Part shown: positions 1 to 8,020 of the stretch, one piece after another
How the letters are laid out: the number at the start of each line of letters is the position of its first letter
How positions within the stretch are numbered: position 1 is the first letter of the stretch
Assembly: GCA_039028155.1 (NCBI GenBank)
Contig: JBCCIS010000004.1
Location: 105,303 to 169,302 of the forward strand
DNA length: 64,000 bases
From: Pseudomonadota bacterium
Lineage (GTDB): Bacteria > Pseudomonadota > Alphaproteobacteria > SP197
Direction: 5' to 3'
Program-made: the position numbers and the translations under genes
The notes under the pieces: generated by a model
Told to the model about the DNA's origin: nothing
Databases searched by the model: none
The model's input: only the letters and a program-made list of their open reading frames with translations

Positions 1-218
1 TGCGATCCCATCGATCGGACGGTATCGTCGTCGAGACCGCGTCCAGAGAGGCCGTCGATGAGCGGAGCGAGGTGCGGCAGAATGGATGGCGACAGGGTCA
101 GACGTTCGCCTCTTTCGTTGCAGCCGACCGTACCTGCCTGCAGGTCGACGTCGACCTGTGAACGCCATCGCCAACACAAGCGTTCCGTTGCCGATGCGTC
201 ATGCTCCCCCCGGGTCAT
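1..218 (-). CDS. Partial CDS, possible SagB-type TOMM dehydrogenase N-terminus
   Basis: An open frame begins with ATG at 218 and runs without a stop to the window edge, giving 72 residues of an incomplete protein. It starts 2 nt after the stop of the preceding minus-strand gene, so it is almost certainly the third gene of the same operon. The readable part (RWRSQVDVDLQAG, then LTLSPSILPHLAPLIDGL) has the strand-then-helix pattern seen at the N-terminus of SagB-type FMN dehydrogenases, which oxidise azolines to azoles. That assignment is inference from context and pattern; no catalytic residues are inside the window. Another RRE-like or maturation protein is possible. Confidence 0.5.
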   Translation of the reverse strand, partial: MTRGEHDASATERLCWRWRSQVDVDLQAGTVGCNERGERLTLSPSILPHLAPLIDGLSGRGLDDDTVRSMGS

Positions 219-220
219 GG

Positions 221-1348
221 TTACACCCTGCACCACTGAAAGTGAGACGCGAGATAAGCTTTGAACTGTGTGTTCTCGCCTCTGTTTAGTGTCAGCTTGA
301 CGTGATGGAACCGCCTTACGCAAACGGGATAACGCGTCGATGATTTGGCGAAGCCATCGCGACGCGGCACGACGGGCCAGCGCTCGTGTCCTGTGGCGAC
401 GACCTGCACGCCGGGGTAATCCAGAATGGCTTGAGCGATCACCGGATGGCAGTGGCCGCCTTCGACCATACGATTGATCAGGCGGCGGTCGTCGCCGTTG
501 TGGCGCATCCATCCGTTGGGTGCATAGAGCTCCAGCCCGATCTTGTGTGAATCCGGTTCTAGCGGTGTGATGCCGAGCAGAACCCACTTCGTGAGATCGC
601 CGTAGCTGTCCTGGACCGACCGAAGCGCATCGTCGTGACCTGCAAGACCGATCTTTCGAAGGTACGCCGCGGCCTCGGGGATATCCTCAAAAGCGAGAAC
701 AAGCCGCACCGCAACCGGTCGCCGGCCGCGCATGGCGCCACAAAGAATAGTGGGTTTGGTGCTCTCATAGGCACGCATCATGCCTATCAGAATTGCGCGA
801 TCATCGGCGTTGAAATCGCCGATCAACCTCTCGAAACCTGCACACGCGCTGTCGATCTGCTGGGGAGCCAGTTTGCGCAGCGCGCCAGAACCCGACCGCC
901 CGGCTTCTTGCTCCTCTCCCAAAGCAGGTATTGGCGAAAAGTACACGCTCGCTGCCACGGTCTGGGGCTCGCGTAGATCGAACTCGAACCAGAAATTGTC
1001 CAGTTGCGCCCATAGAAAACAGTCGGACGCCTCGATTGCGCCCACAGATGCGAAGGCACGGGAGCTATCGTTCCAGGCGCAATTTGTCGCCGCATGGATT
1101 GCCGACTTGTTCCCGAACGCACTCGCATAGCCCAGTGAGATGTCGAATCCGGGCTGGGGTCGCTCCATGGGAATTTCAATCCCGGCAGGAGGCGGCACCG
1201 CGTCGCCGAGCGCGATCGTCCCGATCGTCCCGACTGCATCTTCGGTCATTCGCTCGTCGGCGACCGACGGGATCAGTGGCTCCGTCACCATGTCAAGATA
1301 GGTCGCATAGGTTCGCGCCTTCGAAGGGCGGGTCACCGCTTTGGTCAT
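221..1348 (-). CDS. Uncharacterised protein of TOMM cluster (375 aa)
   Basis: The start codon overlaps the stop of the YcaO gene by 4 nt (ATGA), so the two are translationally coupled. The protein has no signal peptide and no membrane segment that I can see. I do not recognise the family. The segments KIGLELYAP in the middle and HHVKLTL ... FKAYL at the C-terminus look like paired beta strands, vaguely as in ABBA-fold aromatic prenyltransferases, some of which (LynF/TruF) act on cyanobactin RiPPs; this is only a suggestion. By position it should be a tailoring or scaffold partner of the cyclodehydratase. No precursor peptide is fused to it. Confidence 0.8.
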   Translation of the reverse strand: MTKAVTRPSKARTYATYLDMVTEPLIPSVADERMTEDAVGTIGTIALGDAVPPPAGIEIPMERPQPGFDISLGYASAFGNKSAIHAATNCAWNDSSRAFASVGAIEASDCFLWAQLDNFWFEFDLREPQTVAASVYFSPIPALGEEQEAGRSGSGALRKLAPQQIDSACAGFERLIGDFNADDRAILIGMMRAYESTKPTILCGAMRGRRPVAVRLVLAFEDIPEAAAYLRKIGLAGHDDALRSVQDSYGDLTKWVLLGITPLEPDSHKIGLELYAPNGWMRHNGDDRRLINRMVEGGHCHPVIAQAILDYPGVQVVATGHERWPVVPRRDGFAKSSTRYPVCVRRFHHVKLTLNRGENTQFKAYLASHFQWCRV

Positions 1349-3657
1349 GCGAAGTATCCGATCGGGTTCAGATCGTCTTCGGCCGTCGGCGACGCTGCCC
1401 AGCCCATCGCAACAGGAACGTCGTAGAGGCGGCCGGACGCAAAGCGCATGTGATAGTGGCGCAGGCCCGGCACCACAACGCGGACAACCGGAAAGTCGAT
1501 ATCGGGCCGGGTGGCATCAAGGATCAGCACATCGTGCCCCCGGTCTTGCAGCAGTCCCACCAGTGTTGCGACATCGTCATTAAGATCTGCCTCTTCGGCG
1601 ACGTCGATATGCGCGGCCGGTAACGCCATGGCGTCCGGGGCAAGATAGGGATGACTGTCCAAGGTCGCGGTTGCAAACCAGTGGCGCAATTGCGCCATTC
1701 GCCGTCCGTCGGACTGCTCGGCTTCCCTGCCATAGACATCGAGCTGGACGAGTTCGCTCGCCGCACGCATAGCGGCGATGGAGACGTCGAGGTGGGCGCC
1801 GAAGCCGAAGACGACCTTCTCGCCAGACGTTTCGTCCGCCGACACGGCTCCGATGACCGGAACATGCAGGTCGTTCGTCAGATCAATCAGCGCGAACGAT
1901 CTGCCGCGAGCCGCCAGTTCTCGCGACAGGCCTGCGACATGTTCACCGGCGAACATGTTCAGGCGGCCGTGATCCAGTGGCGGACGGCACAGCATGTTGT
2001 ACCACCAGATGGCAAGCGCATCGCGCTCGATTAGCTCCAGTAGCGCGTGCAGAACCGCTTCGACCATCACGTTACCGGCAGCGCAGCCGTTCGAATCGCT
2101 GAGGCAGAAGTCGTTCGGCGGTGGCGACTCGTAGTAGCAGCACGCCGTCGGCAGCAAGCGCCAGATCTCGTCACGCAACGACCACACGGGCGTCCAGTCC
2201 AGCTCCATCGACGCATCGAAGGGCTTGGGTACCGGGAAACCCTTTTGCCTGCCCGTGGCACGGTTGGCGTACTGCCGGTCACTGAAGCCCATGACACTGT
2301 TGGGATGAATAGCGATGGGAGCGAGGTCGTCTAGCGTACCGGAGATTCGTGGCTCATCACCTTGGAAGGTACCGCAGTAACGTTCGACGGCTTCGGCCAT
2401 GCAACCGGCCCGGGCCTGAGCGCTACTCGGACCCTTGCCGCCGGCGCCCAAGGAAAGATCGCCGCGCCGCTGCCAGCTGTTGGGACGCCACGGCGTTACT
2501 TGCTTGCACTTGGCCACACTGAAAGGACCCACCGCGTTGTCGCTAATCGGCGGAATGACGCCGGTGATGGGGCTTACGAGCGGTGACAGACGCGCCACCG
2601 TCTCCTCCGATGGGCACACGCGATGGCCGCCGTTTGCCATCGGGTTCTTGGCGTGTCGCTGCAGCACAATGCCCGGACGCGCAGAAACCGCGGTGCGATC
2701 CAGATACGCGCTTGCGCCGACGTCGCCGGCACCACACTCGGCGCACTGCGGCCGACGCGGGAAAGCATGCCGCGTGCTTGCCAGGCCGACGTGATCAAGC
2801 GTCGTGAACGATTCAGCAAGCTCGTCGCGCCGCGCACCACCCAAAAGAAGTGCGATCTGAACCGCCAGGATCGAGACCGATGCGTCGTCGTAAAGACTGG
2901 TGGTCGGCGCGTCGGGCGTGGGCGCTGTTCCGGCGGCGGAGACGGCCAGCTCGTCACGGCGATTGTCACGCAGCCTTTGGGCGAGGCACGCCCAGCAGGC
3001 TCCTCGTTCCGGATCGAACAAGGGTCCAAACCACAAGAAGCGTCCAATCGGCTTTGCCAATAGCCAAGGTGTCCCCCGGCTCAGTGAGAGGCGGTTGAAC
3101 GCTGCCAGGTCAGGGTTGAGATAGTCGTCGACCAGGACGGTCGTGAAGGCCGGGGAAACTGCGTCAGAGTAGGGCAGAGCGTCGACGCCGAACTGGCCGA
3201 GTGCATCGCGCAGCTTGGCGAGAAGTCCGGGCTCGATACCGCAACCGGCAACGGCCGTCGACGCGCACTGCAAAGAAGCTCGAACCTGCTCGAGATCTAA
3301 CCCTGCGCCATGCCAGAAGCCCGGCTCCGGCACAACGTCGCCTTCGATACTATCAAGGCAACCCTGCTCGTCTAACGTGTTCAGCGCCGAGAAAATGTGG
3401 GCGACATCGATCCTATGGTCCAGCGTCTGAATGATCTGTCGAACCGTCCGTCTGCCGTCAAGGAGGGACAACAACAGTCCGAGATGAGCCTCGTCAATCA
3501 TCCCTATCATCAGGCTTTCGGTCTCGCCGAAGATCAACGTCAAATCGTCGGCGAGTGCGCCATAGCGCAAATGCGTTCGAAGCAAAGGGCGCAGATCTAG
3601 GGCGCCCGGCCCCAGGTATGGATTGAGAAGAGAGTTCGACGTCGGCTTCGACCCCAT
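1345..3657 (-). CDS. TOMM cyclodehydratase, fused E1-like/RRE and YcaO domains
   Basis: This 770-aa protein should convert Cys, Ser or Thr of a precursor peptide to azolines using ATP. Residues 1-100 look like the leader-binding winged-helix part (LLSLLDGRRTVRQII), followed by an E1-like region whose zinc pairs are CWAC (about 221) and CAEC (about 305). The YcaO domain occupies roughly 370-770, with a GAGGKG turn, ALLELIERDALAIWWYN and the characteristic end PGLRHYHMRFASGRLYDVPV ... LNPIGYF. The domain order is that of fused SagC-SagD type TOMM cyclodehydratases. It leads the minus-strand operon and is divergent from the sulfotransferase. No precursor peptide is evident between 3658 and 3845. 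Confidence 0.9.
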   Translation of the reverse strand: MGSKPTSNSLLNPYLGPGALDLRPLLRTHLRYGALADDLTLIFGETESLMIGMIDEAHLGLLLSLLDGRRTVRQIIQTLDHRIDVAHIFSALNTLDEQGCLDSIEGDVVPEPGFWHGAGLDLEQVRASLQCASTAVAGCGIEPGLLAKLRDALGQFGVDALPYSDAVSPAFTTVLVDDYLNPDLAAFNRLSLSRGTPWLLAKPIGRFLWFGPLFDPERGACWACLAQRLRDNRRDELAVSAAGTAPTPDAPTTSLYDDASVSILAVQIALLLGGARRDELAESFTTLDHVGLASTRHAFPRRPQCAECGAGDVGASAYLDRTAVSARPGIVLQRHAKNPMANGGHRVCPSEETVARLSPLVSPITGVIPPISDNAVGPFSVAKCKQVTPWRPNSWQRRGDLSLGAGGKGPSSAQARAGCMAEAVERYCGTFQGDEPRISGTLDDLAPIAIHPNSVMGFSDRQYANRATGRQKGFPVPKPFDASMELDWTPVWSLRDEIWRLLPTACCYYESPPPNDFCLSDSNGCAAGNVMVEAVLHALLELIERDALAIWWYNMLCRPPLDHGRLNMFAGEHVAGLSRELAARGRSFALIDLTNDLHVPVIGAVSADETSGEKVVFGFGAHLDVSIAAMRAASELVQLDVYGREAEQSDGRRMAQLRHWFATATLDSHPYLAPDAMALPAAHIDVAEEADLNDDVATLVGLLQDRGHDVLILDATRPDIDFPVVRVVVPGLRHYHMRFASGRLYDVPVAMGWAASPTAEDDLNPIGYFA

Positions 3658-3845
3658 CAGTTGTTGTACTCGCCTCGGATAGTGGTTGGCCCGCTAGCAA
3701 CGTGCGAAATTCTGATAAGCTCTAGTTTCATGGCTGTGCGATGGCGGAAGATGCCAAAAACCTTAAGCCGGGTGTCATGGGCGAGTGCCACACCTGCTTT
3801 CGAAGTCTCACTGCCGCTATCCATCCCGCCTCACCATAGGTTTCT

Positions 3846-4685
3846 ATGCGCCGCTTACACCTTGTAAACCTGAGTCTGCCAAAGACGGGGACCAAGTCCA
3901 TCGCCGGTCTCTTTGCCAACTTTCGCGCTCGCCACGAATACCAGTTTGAAGCAGCCACAAAGATACTAGAAGCGTACCATCACAGGCGGGTTGAACGAAC
4001 GGATCTGAGCGCTTTCTTGTTGACCCGCGATACGCTCGGGCACCTTGAGGTGGATAGCGCCAGCGTCAACTTTTGGTTTGCGGACCTATTCGTCGAACTG
4101 TTCCCCCAAGCGCGTTTTCTTGTGGTGCTTCGCGAACCCTATGCCTGGCTCGAATCGGTCTTGGCACATCTGCAACGAGATGTGGTTGAGATGAAGGCGC
4201 ACGGCCTGCCCTATCCAGCCAGCTTCAGGCGGCTGGCCGATGTGAGCGGCATAAACTTCGATCCCAGGTCGGCCGAAAGCCCAGACGACTTTAGAGGCAC
4301 CATGCCATTCTTGTCGCGCCAAATGCTGGAGTTCTGGTGCGAGCAGAACACCCGACTCATGCGCGTTGTGCCGCCGCATCGCAGACTCGTTTTGCAGACA
4401 GACGATTTGTCTCGCTCGCACAATGCTCTCAGTAGGTTTGTCGGCGTGAAGACTGAAATGCTCGACGTCGAGGCCGGCCACTTACATCGGCGTCCCGACA
4501 AGTCGACCTTACTCGCGCCTTGCGTCCGCGATTCAATTGAGGATGCTCTTGGATCGCGCCCATCCCATCTGTGGTCGGAGATCAAGCGATTGGTGGTCAC
4601 CGATATCAGCGCCGCAGGAACAAGTGATGCGGCACAATCGGGCGAGAACACACAGCAAGGCGTCGTCTCGCAATCCCGCGTATGA
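3846..4685 (+). CDS. Sulfotransferase family protein
   Basis: The 279-aa product carries a PAPS 5'-phosphosulfate loop near the N-terminus (LPKTGTKSI, residues 11-19) and a 3'-phosphate site (FLVVLREPYAWLES, about residue 90), both hallmarks of PAPS-dependent sulfotransferases. It lacks a signal peptide or membrane anchor, so it should act in the cytoplasm. It is divergent from the YcaO operon with 188 bp between them. Position suggests it may sulfate the RiPP product or another small molecule; this is inference. No convincing ribosome-binding site precedes the ATG at 3846, and start choice rests on the position of the PAPS loop. Confidence 0.8.
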   Translation: MRRLHLVNLSLPKTGTKSIAGLFANFRARHEYQFEAATKILEAYHHRRVERTDLSAFLLTRDTLGHLEVDSASVNFWFADLFVELFPQARFLVVLREPYAWLESVLAHLQRDVVEMKAHGLPYPASFRRLADVSGINFDPRSAESPDDFRGTMPFLSRQMLEFWCEQNTRLMRVVPPHRRLVLQTDDLSRSHNALSRFVGVKTEMLDVEAGHLHRRPDKSTLLAPCVRDSIEDALGSRPSHLWSEIKRLVVTDISAAGTSDAAQSGENTQQGVVSQSRV

Positions 4686-5090
4686 GAAGTGCAAATGTCC
4701 TGTAGCGTAAGTCGGTGACTTGTCCCGATCGGCACGTGGACGTCTTGTCGGCGCCCCATAATCTGCATTATGGAAAGAGGTGGTGGTGCAGGCAGTCCGC
4801 TGCGAACCCGTCTCTGCGGTAATTTCCCTGTTAACAGGGAAAATACAGGGAAACTTCGCTAGGTCAGTCACTATTTGGGCTCAGGACTGCGAAACGATCA
4901 CGCTGAATCAGTAACTTACCAACAAACTCCCTACTCACAAGAACAGGGAACATCCCGGGACACATTAGGGAGCACGTTCGCAGCATCAGGGAATGCGCCG
5001 TGCTCGTGAGCGAAGCGGCTGCCAAGTCTTGCTTGAATTGGCGTGACTACTCGATGCATGCATCGGTCAGCACCGCCCGCTGGCAACAGT
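4686..5090. repeat. Degenerate CAGGGA-rich repeat element, copy A
   Basis: This 405-bp gap has no credible gene. From 4758 a 29-bp stretch (ATAATCTGCATTATGG...) is identical to the 3' flank and CCA end of the tRNA at 33838-33866. It is followed by about 80 bp resembling copy B at 17001-17290 (GCGAACCCGTCTCTG, TGTTAACAGG, ACAGGGA). Single CAGGGA-type motifs recur at about 4840, 4850, 4945 and 5000. Read in reverse, GGGTTCGCAGC followed by ACCACC resembles a decayed tRNA T-arm and CCA end. Likely a remnant of a mobile or tRNA-associated element. Confidence 0.6.
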
Positions 5091-6371
5091 CTATGCGGCG
5101 ACCTCCGCAGACCCCCTGCCCGCATCCGACGGGCGTTTATGGAAAGTCCCGTCCTTCATGATGCCCAGGAACTTCTCGGCATCCTGCAGTAGCCGGATGT
5201 CTTTCGATGGATCGCCGTCAACCACAACGAGATCTGCAAGCCAGCCTTCGCGAATCTGGCCGAGCTCTCCGGGCAGCCCCATCAACTCGCCGCCATAGGC
5301 ACAGCATGCTTCAATGGCCTGCATCGGCGTGAAGTCGAGCAGGTTGACGAAGTGTTCGAGGTCGCGGGCGTTGGTGCCGATCGGATTCCAGGCGAAGCCA
5401 TAGTCCCCGCCCGGCAAGATCCGCACGCCGCGCTTGGCAAGGTCCTTCATGTTCTCAACGCAGCGTTCGAGCTCGCGGGCAAAGTGGATGGCAACGTCGC
5501 TGTCCTTGGTCAGCCCCCAGGCTGCGCCCTCACCCTGAGACGTCGCGAACATGATGCCCATGGCCGGCGCGACGAAGATCTCGTCCTTGCGCGCCTCCAG
5601 CATGTCCCGCGCTTCCTCGTCGCACAGTGTCGCGTGGTAGATCACGTCGGCGCCGTGCTTCAGGCATAGCTTGACGCTGAGCGCCGATCGCGCGTGCACC
5701 GCCACCATCTTGCCGCGCGACTTGCCGACCTCGCACACCGCGGCGATCTCGTCTTCGTTCATGACGGTGAGATGCGCACGGGCGAACGGAATGAACTCGT
5801 CGCCCGACGGGTTGATCTTCAATGTGTCGACACCCTCCCGGCACATCTCGCGCGCAGTGCGACGGAACTCGTCCGGACCATCGCAGCAGATGGCGAAGGT
5901 CTCGCGGTGAATGTGATGAAGCCTGACATCGCCCAATCCGCCGGTCACCGTGAGTTCGGGGCTGGCCGCCCTCATGCGCGGGCCGACAATGTCGCCGGCG
6001 TCGATCGCGTTACGGATGACGACATCCAAGCGGGGCTTGGCGGCCGCGGCGCTGAACAGCGACGTGAAGCCCTGATCGAACATCTTCTTGGCAAACTTCA
6101 CAGTCTCCAGCGTGTGCTCTTCCGGCGGGATGTCGCCGAGGTCTTCAAGCGTCGGTGTATCGCAGAAGGAGATGTGGGCGTGGGCCTCGATCAGGCCGGG
6201 CATCAACGTCGCACCGCTGGCATCGATCATCTCGTCGCCGACCTCGGCATTGCTAGCGTCGCCACGGTTTACGGCGGCAATGCGGTTTCCCTGAATTCGG
6301 ACCGAGCCGGCAAACGGTTCGCCGCCGCTGGCATCGATTATCCTGGCGTTGTGAATGAAGATTCCCGGCAT
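5091..6371 (-). CDS. Metal-dependent amidohydrolase
   Basis: The 426-aa protein belongs to the amidohydrolase superfamily (imidazolonepropionase/prolidase-like, COG1228 type). It shows the HxH metal pair in EAHAHISF near residue 65, a candidate bridging Lys in DTLKINPSG, further His in VAVHARSA and VIYHATLCD, an Asp in PGGDYGF, and the usual C-terminal beta domain (GWLADLVVVDGDPSKDI). The start at 6371 is chosen because GGGAGAG lies just upstream; the frame extends 36 codons further without support. It is divergent from the sugar ABC operon and shares with it the inverted repeat at 6465-6494, so it is probably coregulated. The substrate is not evident. Confidence 0.85.
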   Translation of the reverse strand: MPGIFIHNARIIDASGGEPFAGSVRIQGNRIAAVNRGDASNAEVGDEMIDASGATLMPGLIEAHAHISFCDTPTLEDLGDIPPEEHTLETVKFAKKMFDQGFTSLFSAAAAKPRLDVVIRNAIDAGDIVGPRMRAASPELTVTGGLGDVRLHHIHRETFAICCDGPDEFRRTAREMCREGVDTLKINPSGDEFIPFARAHLTVMNEDEIAAVCEVGKSRGKMVAVHARSALSVKLCLKHGADVIYHATLCDEEARDMLEARKDEIFVAPAMGIMFATSQGEGAAWGLTKDSDVAIHFARELERCVENMKDLAKRGVRILPGGDYGFAWNPIGTNARDLEHFVNLLDFTPMQAIEACCAYGGELMGLPGELGQIREGWLADLVVVDGDPSKDIRLLQDAEKFLGIMKDGTFHKRPSDAGRGSAEVAA

Positions 6372-6464
6372 CGCAATCTCTCCCAAGTAGCGCTCTCGCC
6401 AATACTTTGTGCGCTGCAGCATGCAATTGTTGCAATGCAGCGACAAACATCTCGCTTGACAGAA

Positions 6465-6494
6465 GTTTAGTTTAGTCAAAACAATAAACTAAAC
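6465..6494. promoter_or_regulatory. Perfect inverted repeat, candidate operator
   Basis: GTTTAGTTTA at 6465-6474 and its exact reverse complement TAAACTAAAC at 6485-6494 are separated by 10 bp, so arm centres are 20 bp apart, about two helical turns. The site lies between the divergent amidohydrolase and substrate-binding protein genes and can control both. The same ten bases occur again at 16682-16691 before dhaK. Confidence 0.7.
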
Positions 6495-6590
6495 CAAGAG
6501 CAAGAATCGTGGAGGGAAGGCCTTATCCGACAGGCTGTGGTCGGCACCAATTCAGACGCAACGCGAACTCATGACATGGGAGGTGGAGCA

Positions 6591-7913
6591 ATGCGCAAAC
6601 TGGCAAAACTGGGTGCTGCTGCGATGGTCGCGGCAGGATTGATGAGCGGTACCGCGGAGGCGCAAGACCAGGAGTTAACCCTGTGTTGGGCGGCCTGGGA
6701 TCCGGCCAACGCGTTGGCCGAATTGTCGAAGGACTTTACGGCCGAGTCGGGCATCGCCATGAAGTTCGAGTTCGTTCCCTGGACGAATTTCGCGGACCGG
6801 TTTTTGAACGAGCTGAACTCCGGCGGCAAACTCTGTGATCTCTTGATCGGTGACAGCCAGTGGCTGGGCGGATCGGCGACCTATGGTCACTACATCGAGC
6901 TGACCGATTTCTTTGCCGAGAACGACATCTCGATGGACGACTTCCTGCCGGCGACGGTTTATGCCTATTCGACATGGCCCAAGGGTGAGCCGAACTATTG
7001 GGCGCTTCCGGCCATGGGTGACGCGCTGGGCTGGGTCTATCGCAAGGACTGGTTCGAGCGGCCCGAGTTGCAGGAGGCGTTCAAGAGCGAATACGGCTAT
7101 GACCTCGCGCCACCGGCCAACTGGAACCAGCTGATGGACATCGGCAAGTTCTTCCAGGGTCGTGAGATCGACGGCAAGACCGTCTACGGCATGGCTCTTT
7201 ACACTGAGCGCGGCTCCGAAGGCATCACCATGGGCGTAACCTCTGCCATGTATGCCTGGGGTATGGAGTACGACAACCCCGAACGGCCCTATGAGATGCA
7301 GGGCTACGTCAACGGACCAGCAGCCGTCGAAGCCTTGGATTTTTACAAGGAACTCTACGAGTGCTGCACACCGCCGGGGCATTCGGACGCCTACATGGTC
7401 GCCAATCTGGACGCCTACAAGTCCGGCCAGGTCGCGATGCAGATGAACTGGTTCGCGTTCTTCCCCGGCATCGCCAAGGATGAGAGCGTCGGCGGCGACA
7501 AGTCCGGTTTCTTCGTCAATCCGGCACAGAATGTCGAGGCCTCGACGCTTGGCGGCCAGGGTATCTCGGTCGTCGCCTATTCCGATAAGCAGGATTTGGC
7601 GCTTGAGTACATCAAGTGGTTCGCCAAACCCGAGGTGCAGCAGAAGTGGTGGTCGCTTGGCGGCTACTCCTGCCACAAGTCGGTGCTGGAAGATCCGGGC
7701 TTTGCCGATAGCGCGCCATTTGCTTCGGACTTTCTGGTCGCCATGAGCGGCGTTCAGGATTTCTGGCAGGAGCCGACCTATGCCGAGCTGCTGCAGTCCA
7801 TGCAGAAGCGGGTACACGATTATGTCGTGGCCGATCAAGGTACGGCCCAGGAAGCACTCGACAAACTCGTCGATGACTGGACCGAAGTATTTGAAGACGA
7901 CGGTAAGATTTAG
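6591..7913 (+). CDS. Sugar ABC transporter substrate-binding protein
   Basis: The 440-aa protein starts at the ATG preceded by GGGAGGTGG, and begins with a signal peptide (MRKLAKLGAAAMVAAGLMSG, cleaved after TAEA). The mature part has the layout of family 1 extracellular solute-binding proteins: a CWAAWDPANAL first strand, a ligand-cleft segment DLLIGDSQWLG, and a tryptophan-rich C-terminal lobe (EVQQKWWSLGGYS). It delivers substrate to the two permeases immediately downstream. Because the operon ends in dihydroxyacetone-kinase genes, a triose, a polyol or another short ketose is the likely ligand, but the sequence alone does not show this. Members of the family also bind glycerol phosphates and disaccharides. 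Confidence 0.9.
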   Translation: MRKLAKLGAAAMVAAGLMSGTAEAQDQELTLCWAAWDPANALAELSKDFTAESGIAMKFEFVPWTNFADRFLNELNSGGKLCDLLIGDSQWLGGSATYGHYIELTDFFAENDISMDDFLPATVYAYSTWPKGEPNYWALPAMGDALGWVYRKDWFERPELQEAFKSEYGYDLAPPANWNQLMDIGKFFQGREIDGKTVYGMALYTERGSEGITMGVTSAMYAWGMEYDNPERPYEMQGYVNGPAAVEALDFYKELYECCTPPGHSDAYMVANLDAYKSGQVAMQMNWFAFFPGIAKDESVGGDKSGFFVNPAQNVEASTLGGQGISVVAYSDKQDLALEYIKWFAKPEVQQKWWSLGGYSCHKSVLEDPGFADSAPFASDFLVAMSGVQDFWQEPTYAELLQSMQKRVHDYVVADQGTAQEALDKLVDDWTEVFEDDGKI

Positions 7914-8020
7914 TCTCCCGCCGTCGCACCCAAACTGGTCGGCCGGACCGCATCTCCGGCTCGGTCGACCAAATTTTTTGATAGCATTAGTATCCAAGCC
8001 AGCAGACGGCTCAATCCCAC

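Noticed and set aside
3728..3958. Minus-strand 76-codon ORF as TOMM precursor peptide
   Set aside because: It overlaps the sulfotransferase start antisense, has no Cys/Ser/Thr-rich core behind a leader, and no good ribosome-binding site.
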